From positions 1 to 8,845 of the forward strand of contig JAQUZG010000029.1 of the NCBI GenBank assembly GCA_028691435.1: a DNA stretch of 8,845 bases, written 5' to 3'. Under the pieces are notes generated by a model. It worked only from the letters and a program-made list of their open reading frames with translations, ran no database searches and was not told the origin of the DNA. Source of the stretch: Candidatus Iainarchaeum sp. Its GTDB lineage: Archaea; Iainarchaeota; Iainarchaeia; Iainarchaeales; JAAZKV01. This document shows, piece by piece, positions 1 through 5,813 of this stretch; position 1 is the stretch's first letter; each line of letters opens with the position of its first letter. A program made the position numbers and the translations under genes.

Positions 1-65
1 ATAAACCAATTCAAAGGACTTTGCCGGTGGAAACCTTTTTCTTCTGATTGATGGTATTTATTATT
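1..65. other. left-edge intergenic stretch, unassigned
   Basis: This lead-in to the DpnI-like gene is locally less AT-rich than the rest of the window. It holds a GGT/ACC mini-hairpin at 26-35 followed by a pyrimidine tract with five T at 36-40, which could be the end of a plus-strand gene lying to the left. The plus frames reading into it close at 45-51. No convincing TATA box or close Shine-Dalgarno motif for the downstream gene is visible, so the promoter of that gene is unresolved. Confidence 0.3.
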
Positions 66-494
66 ATGACTAATCAATCTTCTGGAGAGAGTGGCGAAAA
101 AGAAATTATTGGATTAGTTCCTTGTCCGAATTGTGGAAAATCTTTAATGCAACTTCCAAAAAATTATCCTTTGTATGATTTACAATGCACTGGTTGTTCT
201 TTTCGCGCACAAGTAAAAACAAATAATTCTAAACCAAAAAATGAAATTTTTGGTGCAGGTTGGGATATAATAGAAAAAGTATTAAAATCAGGGTTTATGA
301 TTCCTCCACTAATTGCAAATTTTAAATGGGCTGAAAAAGGTATTGAAAAACAAAAAATAATTTTTTATCCATTTATACCAAAAAATCATTTGAAAAAAAG
401 AATTCTTCCATCAACAGCAAGAAGAGCAAATTATAAAATGTTTAATTATGTTGGACTTGATGAATTAGCGAATTTTGTGTTGTTTGAAAAGTGA
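66..494 (+). CDS. DpnI-like endonuclease domain protein (catalytic domain only)
   Basis: Predicted methyl-directed DNA endonuclease related to DpnI, which cuts Gm6ATC. Numbering here is from the TTG at 48. A zinc-ribbon-like pair CPNCG (26-30) and CTGC (47-50) brackets D44, followed by QVK (55-57). This lines up with DpnI CPNCG, the catalytic Asp, the second CxxC and ELK of its PD-(D/E)xK site. Further on, IPK (110-112) and LPSTARRA (120-127) match the DpnI IPK and LAPTARRAG segments. The protein is about 143 aa against 254 in DpnI and stops where the C-terminal winged-helix domain would begin. The acidic residue of ExK is Gln, as in Mrr-type QxK sites, so activity is plausible but unproven. 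Starts at 48 (TTG), 51 (ATG) and 66 (ATG) are possible; an in-frame stop lies at 45. I prefer 66 because the earlier codons add only a short hydrophobic stub. Its stop abuts the stop of the convergent membrane-protein gene. Confidence 0.78.
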   Translation: MTNQSSGESGEKEIIGLVPCPNCGKSLMQLPKNYPLYDLQCTGCSFRAQVKTNNSKPKNEIFGAGWDIIEKVLKSGFMIPPLIANFKWAEKGIEKQKIIFYPFIPKNHLKKRILPSTARRANYKMFNYVGLDELANFVLFEK

Positions 495-722
495 TTAAAA
501 TTTAATATATGTAACTATTGCCCCGCCAGAATAAATTAAATATTTAATTATATTCAATAAAATTTCTTGATTCGGGTCAGGCAATACCATTTTTATTAAA
601 TTAGCCCCTAAAGCAAACCCCCCGTCTGGAACTGGGATTTCCGATACAATTAATCCAACGACCCAAAGAATAATATATATCCCAATTAGACTGATAAAGA
701 ATTTTATTGGATTTTTACTCAA
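495..722 (-). CDS. small two-helix membrane protein, hypothetical
   Basis: A 75-aa protein I do not recognise. Residues about 7-27 form a strongly hydrophobic segment after a short basic N-terminus (K3, K7), and residues about 54-73 form a second one. The linker contains PVPDGG and LPDPNQ and would form a loop, so it looks like a two-pass membrane protein. The start is TTG in a TTGA overlap with the hsdM stop. A GGAG motif 8 nt upstream supports it and implies translational coupling to hsdM. It is the last gene of the operon and its stop abuts the stop of the convergent DpnI-like gene. A role as membrane anchor, immunity or effector partner is speculation; it may be unrelated to restriction. 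Confidence 0.6.
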   Translation of the reverse strand: MSKNPIKFFISLIGIYIILWVVGLIVSEIPVPDGGFALGANLIKMVLPDPNQEILLNIIKYLIYSGGAIVTYIKF

Positions 723-2209
723 ACTTTCAACTCCTTTAATCCTTCCAAAATTTCTTTTTCTAATGTTTCTATTTTTTTTAATATTATTTTTGGTTCTTCG
801 TATTTTTCTTCTTGAAATTGGAATTCTTTATATTTTTGTATGCTTAAATCATAATCATTTTTTATTATTTCTTCAACTGGAACAAAAAATGCTTTTCCTT
901 TTCTATCAATATATTCTTCTTTTTCACGATTATGAAATCTTTTTATGATATCCGGAATATCTCCTTTTCCATCACCAATTTTATTTCTTTTATCATCTAA
1001 ACTAAATCCATCATTTTCCATATCATAAAACCATACTTTTTTTGTTGGTTCTCCTTTAGTAAAAACTAATACTCCTGTTGAAACTCCAGCATATGGTTTA
1101 AATACTCCTGAAGGCATTGAAATTAATCCTTCTAGTTTACAATCTTCAAGTAGTATTTTTCTTATTTGTTTATGTGCATTTGATGCTCCAAATAATACTC
1201 CATCTGGAACAATTACTGCTGCTCGTCCACTTATTTCTAAAAGTTTGTAGATTAATTCTATAAATAATAATTCTGTTTTTTTTGTTTTTACAGTAAGTTT
1301 TTGATTAATATCGTTTTCATCAATACTTCCTTTAAAAGGAGGATTAGCTAAAATTAATGAAAACTCTTCACTTTTACCAAAACTATTTGATAAAGTGTTT
1401 ATTTGCTCAATATCTGGTCTAGTTATGCCATGCATCATCATATTCATTAATGATATTTGAATCATTGTTCTGTCAAAATCATAACCGTGAAAAGTAACAC
1501 TTCTAATTTTTTCCCAATCAGATTCTTTTAATTTATCGGCAACAAAATTATACTCATTTCCTTCTTCATCAATTTTTATTTGATCTTTTGAAGTATTTGA
1601 TTTTAAAATATATTCATATGCATTAACTAAAAATCCTGCTGTTCCACAAGAAGGATCACAAATAACATCATCTTTTTTTGGTCTTGTTAATTCAACCATC
1701 ATTTGAATAATGTGCCGCGGTGTTCTAAATTGACCATTTTTTCCAGATGTAGTAAGTTCAGAAAGCAAATATTCATATAAGTCTCCTCTTGTATCTCTAT
1801 TTTGATCTTTTATTTTTAATGAATCGATTATTTTTACAGCTTCAATTAATAAAGAAGGAGTTGGAATTTGTAAACTTTCATGTTTCATATATTTTGAATA
1901 AGGTGATTCCTCTTCCCCTAAACTTCGTAAAAAAGGAAAAACTTTATCTCTAACATGCTCTAAAATCTCATTAGCTGGAAGTCCCTTCCATTCACTCCAT
2001 TTACAATCATTATATCCTGTAAAAATAGAATTATATTTTTTATTTGTTAACTGTGCTTCTTGCATTTTTCTTGTATCTTCATCCTCTAATTGCTTCATGT
2101 AAATTAAATAAGTCATTTGCTTAATCGCAACTAATGGATCAGAAATACCTCCACTCCAAAACTTATTCCACAATAATTTTACTTTTGATTTTAATTCATT
2201 GTCTAACAT
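719..2209 (-). CDS. hsdM: type I restriction-modification DNA methyltransferase subunit HsdM
   Basis: Adenine-N6 methyltransferase subunit of the type I enzyme; it works with HsdS as the modification complex and is required for restriction with HsdR. The 496 aa are full length for the family. The N-terminal helical HsdM_N region covers about 1-130. The region leading into the methyltransferase core has GQFRTPRHIIQMM (159-171). The SAM-binding motif I is DPSCGTAGF (185-193), motif IV is NPPF (289-292) and the VIVPDGVLFG segment (332-341) is typical of the family. The C-terminal about 40 residues are charged and helical. Translation starts at ATG 2209 with a strong GGGGTGA Shine-Dalgarno 4 nt upstream that includes the stop of the NYN gene. 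The region around this start is one copy of the 15-bp direct repeat. The gene overlaps the downstream membrane-protein gene by 4 nt. Confidence 0.96.
   Translation of the reverse strand: MLDNELKSKVKLLWNKFWSGGISDPLVAIKQMTYLIYMKQLEDEDTRKMQEAQLTNKKYNSIFTGYNDCKWSEWKGLPANEILEHVRDKVFPFLRSLGEEESPYSKYMKHESLQIPTPSLLIEAVKIIDSLKIKDQNRDTRGDLYEYLLSELTTSGKNGQFRTPRHIIQMMVELTRPKKDDVICDPSCGTAGFLVNAYEYILKSNTSKDQIKIDEEGNEYNFVADKLKESDWEKIRSVTFHGYDFDRTMIQISLMNMMMHGITRPDIEQINTLSNSFGKSEEFSLILANPPFKGSIDENDINQKLTVKTKKTELLFIELIYKLLEISGRAAVIVPDGVLFGASNAHKQIRKILLEDCKLEGLISMPSGVFKPYAGVSTGVLVFTKGEPTKKVWFYDMENDGFSLDDKRNKIGDGKGDIPDIIKRFHNREKEEYIDRKGKAFFVPVEEIIKNDYDLSIQKYKEFQFQEEKYEEPKIILKKIETLEKEILEGLKELKV
731..734 (-). promoter_or_regulatory. 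GGAG ribosome binding site deciding a TTG start
   Basis: GGAG on the minus strand lies 8 nt before the TTG at 722, inside the last codons of hsdM. It is the main support for the non-ATG start of the 75-aa membrane protein. Confidence 0.45.
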
Positions 2210-2218
2210 GTTTTCACC
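2204..2218. repeat. 15-bp direct repeat, copy 1 (hsdM start)
   Basis: Plus-strand TAACATGTTTTCACC; on the coding strand GGTGAAAACATGTTA, covering the hsdM Shine-Dalgarno, its ATG and its second codon. It is identical to 2964-2978, and the identity stops abruptly at both ends. The two copies flank the NYN gene. Confidence 0.85.
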
Positions 2219-2798
2219 CCAACTTACAAGTTAATAGATCATTTTTTTCAATTTTAAAATAACTAGAACAACAATCAATTAATTCATTAGATAAAGAAAA
2301 CTTTGAATGTCTTTCTTTATTAAAATATGAATATAAAATTACTTCAATTCCTTTTTCTTTTATTTTTTTTATTATTGGACAAAAATCAGTATCTGATGAA
2401 ACTAAAATTATTTTTTTTATATTTTTATGTTCAAAACACAATTCTGACAAATCCATTGTTATTAAAGTGTCTACTCCTTTTTGAACAAATTTTGGTTTTC
2501 CATTTTCATCAAATGTTTTTTGACATCTTCCTTCTCTTATTATAATGTTTTTATTTCTTGAAATTTTTTCAATAAATTTATCATAACCTTGTTTTCTTCT
2601 TTTTTCGTCTTCTGTTGGAACAGAACTTTGAAATGGTGGAGCATTATAATAAAATAGTTTTTTACAAAATAAATTTTGATTTTTAGATAAATTTTTTGCT
2701 AAACAAAATAAATCAAACTTAATTCTTTGTCCATCGCCTAAGTAAAGAGCTAATTTATCAAGAAAACCAGCATCAATAAAAACAAAAGTATCTTGCAT
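2214..2798 (-). CDS. NYN (PIN-like) domain protein, predicted ribonuclease
   Basis: A 194-aa single-domain NYN/LabA-type protein with a PIN-like nuclease fold. The first strand ends in the acidic residue D9 (FVFIDAGFLD, 5-14). The VQKGVDTLITMDL segment (105-117) carries D110 and D116, and ILVSSDTDFCPII (131-143) carries the SxDxD signature with D136 and D138. These are the usual metal-binding residues, so a Mg2+-dependent RNase is likely; the substrate is unknown. ATG 2798 is preceded by GGAG at 9 nt spacing. The gene sits 4 nt before hsdM, and its stop TGA lies within the hsdM Shine-Dalgarno. Unlike its neighbours it has a loose upstream junction with its own candidate TATA box and a hairpin, and it is bracketed by a 15-bp direct repeat. 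It may therefore be an inserted cassette. NYN proteins occur both in RNA housekeeping and in defence; the context favours defence. Confidence 0.88.
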   Translation of the reverse strand: MQDTFVFIDAGFLDKLALYLGDGQRIKFDLFCLAKNLSKNQNLFCKKLFYYNAPPFQSSVPTEDEKRRKQGYDKFIEKISRNKNIIIREGRCQKTFDENGKPKFVQKGVDTLITMDLSELCFEHKNIKKIILVSSDTDFCPIIKKIKEKGIEVILYSYFNKERHSKFSLSNELIDCCSSYFKIEKNDLLTCKLG

Positions 2799-2969
2799 TT
2801 AAACCAACTCCGATTGATTTAAATGAAATAACTTACAAAAAGCATCCAGCGACCCCTTAGGATCACTGGGGAACATATTAAATATAAATAATACAAAGAG
2901 GTTTATAAATATTTTGTTAAAGTTTTTAATTTGAAAATATTGTGATTTTATAATAATATTATTTAACAT
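2799..2969 (-). CDS. possible 56-aa small ORF in the leader of the NYN gene
   Basis: An open frame runs from ATG 2969 to a TAA that ends directly before the NYN start codon. It has the same GGTGA-N4-ATG initiation signal as hsdM, because this is the second copy of the direct repeat. The ATG overlaps the last codons of the 315-aa gene. The encoded peptide begins MLNN, echoing MLDN of HsdM. It then has a Lys/Asn/Phe-rich part, a short hydrophobic run (LFVLFIF) and a polar tail that overlaps the hairpin. No family is recognisable. It may be translated, or it may be the by-product of a duplicated hsdM start; codon content alone cannot decide. Confidence 0.28.
   Translation of the reverse strand: MLNNIIIKSQYFQIKNFNKIFINLFVLFIFNMFPSDPKGSLDAFCKLFHLNQSELV
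2846..2869 (-). terminator. GC-rich hairpin followed by T5, leader or attenuator of the NYN gene
   Basis: On the minus strand CCAGTGATCC-TAAG-GGGTCGCTGG forms an uninterrupted 10-bp stem (eight Watson-Crick and two G-U pairs) with a 4-nt loop. ATGC and five T follow. It is one of the few GC-rich patches in the window and lies between the 315-aa gene and the NYN gene. In form it is terminator-like. As the operon continues, it may instead be an attenuator, an mRNA processing or stability element, or part of a small RNA. Confidence 0.55.
2901..2910 (-). promoter_or_regulatory. candidate TATA box for the NYN gene
   Basis: ATTTATAAAC on the minus strand is a good archaeal TATA-like element. A start about 25 nt downstream (near 2880) would give an mRNA leader of about 80 nt with the hairpin near its 5' end and GGAG before the NYN ATG. 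A second TATA-like string lies at 2878-2890. In a background this AT-rich, chance matches are common. Confidence 0.35.
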
Positions 2970-3910
2970 GTTTTCACCTTCATTTTGTATTTAACAACTT
3001 TATTAAGAATCAATTCAAAACATTTTTCAACCTCATCAAAAAGAAATCTTGATGTTATTAAATCAACATCATTTCTTGAATGAATTGTAGTGTTTGAAAG
3101 AAATGTGTGTGCACTTGAAATTAATGCTTTTTCTATTAGTATTTTTTGATTTTCATCAAAATATCCTGCAGCACAGATTTTTTTTAAATTTGATGATGCT
3201 TTATTTAACTGATCAGGAGCATCCTTAAGATATGTAACAATTTCAAATAAAAAATTATCTATTGCGCCTCTTAAATCATCCAAACCATCCGAATTTCCTT
3301 TTTCAATCTTTATTTTTCCTTCAATTAATAAATCTGCAACTTTTAAAAATCCAAATTTTTTTAGTTCTTGTATGAAATTAGTTTGTAAAATTAATTCCAT
3401 TGGTTGTGGCATTAAAATAAACTTCCCGCCAACAGCCCCACATATTCCATGAATAAATTTTTTATTTTCAACAACTATAAAGCTATATTGGTCTTCAGAA
3501 ATATTTTGGAATAAATTTAATTGGGATATTTGATAATAAGCAGCACATTCACTAATTACTTCAACAATTAAGCCTGATTTTTCATTATATTTGCCACCGT
3601 GAATTATTAATTTTAAATTAATTGGTGCTTCAATTCTTTTATATTTTAGTAGTTTAAAATAATTTTTTTGTTGAATTTCAGATTCTTTGACTAATCCAAA
3701 TTTGGCTAATATGCTTCCAGATTTAGAGAATTGGGTTAGATATAAATCAGAAATAGAAAATTCTAAACATAAAAAATTAAAATTAAACGAAGAATTAGTT
3801 TTGATAAATCCGTTTATTTGTAAATATTCTTGAAGACTATTTCTTATTAAATCAATATCTGGAGAATATACAAAAAAATGTGCATTAAAAATAAAATTTT
3901 CTGCTCTCAT
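2963..3910 (-). CDS. unrecognised protein in hsd operon, possible HEPN/Abi-like C-terminus
   Basis: A 315-aa protein whose family I do not recognise. Residues about 1-175 alternate strands and short helices (for example INLKLIIHGGKY, 97-108, and KFIHGICGAVGGKFILMP, 151-168). From about 178 it becomes fully helical. The pattern there is an LLIEGKIKIEKG segment (194-205), then DLRGAIDNFLFEIV (212-225), LNKASSNLKK (235-244), and a last helix pair around HSRNDVD (277-283) and FDEVEKCFELILNKVV (291-306). That arrangement resembles the C-terminal helical domain of abortive-infection (Abi/HEPN-type) proteins, but the canonical RxxxxxH signature is not evident, so this is weak inference. The start ATG overlaps the hsdS stop (ATGA) and has AGGTGA 6 nt upstream, so translation is well supported. 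Its 3' end carries one copy of the direct repeat. Conserved company with hsdS would suggest a restriction-linked effector or accessory protein. Confidence 0.72.
   Translation of the reverse strand: MRAENFIFNAHFFVYSPDIDLIRNSLQEYLQINGFIKTNSSFNFNFLCLEFSISDLYLTQFSKSGSILAKFGLVKESEIQQKNYFKLLKYKRIEAPINLKLIIHGGKYNEKSGLIVEVISECAAYYQISQLNLFQNISEDQYSFIVVENKKFIHGICGAVGGKFILMPQPMELILQTNFIQELKKFGFLKVADLLIEGKIKIEKGNSDGLDDLRGAIDNFLFEIVTYLKDAPDQLNKASSNLKKICAAGYFDENQKILIEKALISSAHTFLSNTTIHSRNDVDLITSRFLFDEVEKCFELILNKVVKYKMKVKTC
2964..2978. repeat. 15-bp direct repeat, copy 2 (end of the 315-aa gene)
   Basis: Identical to 2204-2218. Here it encodes the last residues of the 315-aa protein and the first two bases of its TAA stop codon, and it also supplies a GGTGA-N4-ATG initiation signal in another frame. 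Confidence 0.85.
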
Positions 3911-5022
3911 ATTAGTTCACCTCTAAAAGCTTTTTGCATTAAAGAATTGAATAAATTATTAAGTTCTTTGTCGGATTGTTTTTGATTTTCTTTTATCTTT
4001 TCAACTTTTTCGACTATTTCTGTGAATTTTTTTTGGGATGAATTTGGTGGGATTGGAATTTTTATATCTAAAAGTTGTTTTGACGTAATTGCTTTGAATG
4101 TGCTCCCATTACCTAAATTCTCAATTTCTTTCTTTTTTACTTTTAAAAAAGAGTATACAAAATCTGTTTCAATTCCTTTTTTACAGCGAATAGCTGCTAA
4201 ACCTCGTCCAATACAACAGTCTATATTGGATAAATTTGTAGCCCCTACTGGTGCTCTTACAGATATTAATATATCGTTTGATTGTGCCATTTTTGATGGT
4301 TTTGTAGTCCATTGTTCAACAGTTGGATACTTATCTCTAAATTCTTTTTTACCTTGAAAAAATGGTGTGCCCTCACCAACATGATTATATGAATTTCCTT
4401 TTGGTGATTGACCCATTATTATGTGGAAGTATTTATTGTCACTTAATTTAATCTCTTCAAAATTTTTATTATAATATATCTCATTAAAAATACTATTCAA
4501 ATATTCTTCTGTGAGCTTGTTTGCTTCTTTTCTTTTTTCTTTTAGTTTTTCTGCTTTTTCTAAAATAGAAACAATTTTTTTTTGTTGAGCTAATGAAACA
4601 AAAGGTATTTTTGATTTTTTTAATTCTTGATCCCTAATTGCTTTTTGTGTAGCTCCAGAAGAATTTTTATTTTTAAAAGTTTGAAAGTCATTTGATAAAA
4701 ACCAAAAATAAAGGTATTTTGGATCAATAAAATTTTTATCTTTTATCCTAAATAGGGCAAATCCTGTTGAATACATGTTATTTTCATTATCTTTATTAAT
4801 CAGTAAAACTTTGTTTGTATCTTTCATTTTGGCAATTAATATATCTCCATTAATTGCCTGAATATTTGCTCTACTTGGTTTAGAATCAAAAGTAAATTCA
4901 GAAAATGAAATTATTTTATTTTTTATCACATCTCCAGTAGCAACATATCTTTTTGATTTAGAAAAAACTTTTACTTTTGGAGCCAAAATATCAACATAAT
5001 TTGTTATTAATACATTTTTCAT
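3907..5022 (-). CDS. hsdS: type I restriction-modification specificity subunit HsdS
   Basis: DNA sequence-recognition subunit that binds HsdM and HsdR. The 371 aa are slightly short for the family but complete, with two target-recognition domains (TRDs) and two conserved helical spacers. TRD1 spans about 1-140 and ends in QELKKSKIPFVSLAQQKKIVSILEKAEKL (132-160), the classic exit into the first coiled spacer (to about 183). TRD2 spans about 188-328, with GQSPKGNSYN (204-213), APVGATN (257-263) and GRGLAAI (272-278) typical of this TRD class, ending in LLDIKIPIPP (317-326). The second helical spacer covers about 329-365 and the protein closes with the common AFRGEL. The two TRDs are unlike each other, so an asymmetric bipartite target is expected; the sequence does not tell which. 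The gene overlaps its neighbours by 4 nt on both sides, and only a weak GAGTGA precedes the start. Confidence 0.95.
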   Translation of the reverse strand: MKNVLITNYVDILAPKVKVFSKSKRYVATGDVIKNKIISFSEFTFDSKPSRANIQAINGDILIAKMKDTNKVLLINKDNENNMYSTGFALFRIKDKNFIDPKYLYFWFLSNDFQTFKNKNSSGATQKAIRDQELKKSKIPFVSLAQQKKIVSILEKAEKLKEKRKEANKLTEEYLNSIFNEIYYNKNFEEIKLSDNKYFHIIMGQSPKGNSYNHVGEGTPFFQGKKEFRDKYPTVEQWTTKPSKMAQSNDILISVRAPVGATNLSNIDCCIGRGLAAIRCKKGIETDFVYSFLKVKKKEIENLGNGSTFKAITSKQLLDIKIPIPPNSSQKKFTEIVEKVEKIKENQKQSDKELNNLFNSLMQKAFRGELI

Positions 5023-5348
5023 TTTTCTTCACTCTTCCAATTAAAACTTACAATGCCTAAATTTAATCCAAACCCAAAAGTTTCTTTAAATTTATTATTA
5101 TTTGTAACTAGATCAATACTATTGGCTAAAATTTCCCAAAGTTGCATGTTTTGCATTCCATTTTTATCAGTGTCAAGACTTTTTATAACCTTTAAATAAT
5201 TTCTTTCAATACAATAATCAATTGCCATCTGAAGTTGGTGTGGTTTTAATTCACTTTTTTCTAACAATTCATCAATTTTTGGTAATCTGTTCTCTTCAAA
5301 TTTGCAAAGATAAATATAATTTAAAAGTTTTCCAGCATAATTAATCAT
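5019..5348 (-). CDS. winged-helix-like small protein, putative DNA-binding
   Basis: A 109-aa protein with a pattern typical of a winged helix-turn-helix: helix KLLNYIYLCKF (7-17), helix KIDELLEKS (24-32), candidate recognition helix KPHQLQMAIDYCIERNY (35-51) and a strand LKVIKSL (52-58) for the wing. A further helix (LWEILANSIDLV, 70-81) and a compact strand pair (FGFGLNLGIVSFNW, 91-104) follow. The start ATG has GGTGAT 5 nt upstream and overlaps the preceding gene by 4 nt; the end overlaps hsdS by 4 nt. Its position between a ribbon-helix-helix gene and hsdS suggests control of the restriction-modification locus. It could also be an accessory subunit rather than a repressor. No named family recognised. 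Confidence 0.65.
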   Translation of the reverse strand: MINYAGKLLNYIYLCKFEENRLPKIDELLEKSELKPHQLQMAIDYCIERNYLKVIKSLDTDKNGMQNMQLWEILANSIDLVTNNNKFKETFGFGLNLGIVSFNWKSEEK

Positions 5349-5767
5349 TTTTCATCACCAACCAATTCTTTTGGTAAAATGACTGAATTATTTTTTGTTT
5401 TATTTGTTTTTTCATTTCTTGTTTTTAGTGCATCATTAATTTGTTTATCTATGTCTTTTAGTAGTTCTTCAGAGAGATTTTTTGCAACAGGAATTTCAAT
5501 TTTTCTAATATTTGTTTCACCAGTTTGGCCATTCCAAGAAATAGTAACAGGTAAATCAAGCTTAATTTTCCAAGTAAAAGAATTAGATTTTTCATCATAT
5601 TCAATGATATTATTTCCCGCTAAATAATCAGGAATTTTAGGTTTTAAATCAGATTCAATAAGCTCTTTTAATCTAGCAGAAGTAGTCATTTGCTTTATTT
5701 CACACAATTTCTTAAATCGTAAAGATTTTTCTTTTTCTACTCTTGCAGACAAAACATCAAAAGTCAT
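5345..5767 (-). CDS. ribbon-helix-helix (CopG/Arc-like) N-terminal protein, putative regulator of the operon
   Basis: A 140-aa protein, first gene of the modification operon. Residues 2-42 fit a ribbon-helix-helix fold: strand TFDVLSARV, helix KEKSLRFKKLCEIKQ (12-26), turn with MTTS, and helix SARLKELIESDL (30-41). A strand-rich middle follows (IIEYDEKSNSFTWKIKL, 54-70, and TNIRKIEIPV, 85-94), then a helix (LSEELLKDIDKQINDAL, 98-114) and a Lys/Asn-rich tail. ATG 5767 is chosen over the TTG two codons upstream. It lies about 28 nt from the centre of a strong TATA box, which suits a leaderless mRNA, and there is no Shine-Dalgarno motif. Such proteins usually repress their own promoter, and inverted repeats flank the TATA box. 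An antitoxin-like role is an alternative. Confidence 0.72.
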   Translation of the reverse strand: MTFDVLSARVEKEKSLRFKKLCEIKQMTTSARLKELIESDLKPKIPDYLAGNNIIEYDEKSNSFTWKIKLDLPVTISWNGQTGETNIRKIEIPVAKNLSEELLKDIDKQINDALKTRNEKTNKTKNNSVILPKELVGDEK

Positions 5768-5783
5768 AATCAATCTATAAACG

Positions 5784-5793
5784 AAAAGCTTTT
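5784..5793. promoter_or_regulatory. 10-bp palindrome between TATA box and start of the RHH gene
   Basis: AAAAGCTTTT is a perfect palindrome overlapping the downstream edge of the TATA box. A bound protein here would block the preinitiation complex, so it is a possible operator. Short AT-rich palindromes also arise by chance. Confidence 0.3.
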
Positions 5794-5799
5794 TAAATA
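5790..5799 (-). promoter_or_regulatory. TATA box of the modification operon
   Basis: TATTTAAAAA on the minus strand is close to the archaeal TATA consensus. Its centre is about 28 nt upstream of ATG 5767, which predicts a leaderless transcript for the RHH gene and, through overlapping genes, for hsdS and probably further. Confidence 0.6.
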
Positions 5800-5813
5800 G
5801 ATGTATATTTTCA

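Noticed and set aside
30..58. CTGA and TGATG strings suggesting a C/D box guide RNA
   Set aside because: Only single weak boxes with no proper C and D pair or terminal stem; too little sequence at the edge to support it.
763..948. Plus-strand open frame opposite hsdM
   Set aside because: Phe/Leu-rich composition typical of the complement of an AT-rich coding strand; it lies wholly within hsdM with its clear motifs.
2327..2545. Plus-strand open frame opposite the NYN gene
   Set aside because: Low-complexity Leu/Phe peptide antisense to a recognised domain; no initiation signal.
4022..4357. Plus-strand 111-codon frame opposite hsdS
   Set aside because: Antisense of the second target-recognition domain of HsdS; the minus-strand reading has family motifs and this one does not.
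3907..5022. hsdS as a truncated or phase-variable specificity gene
   Set aside because: Two target-recognition domains and both helical spacers are present; I see no internal inverted or long direct repeats or partial hsdS copies nearby.
5379..5627. Plus-strand frame opposite the RHH gene
   Set aside because: The hydrophobic Ser/Phe-rich peptide is the complement of a Lys/Glu-rich coding strand; it has no promoter.
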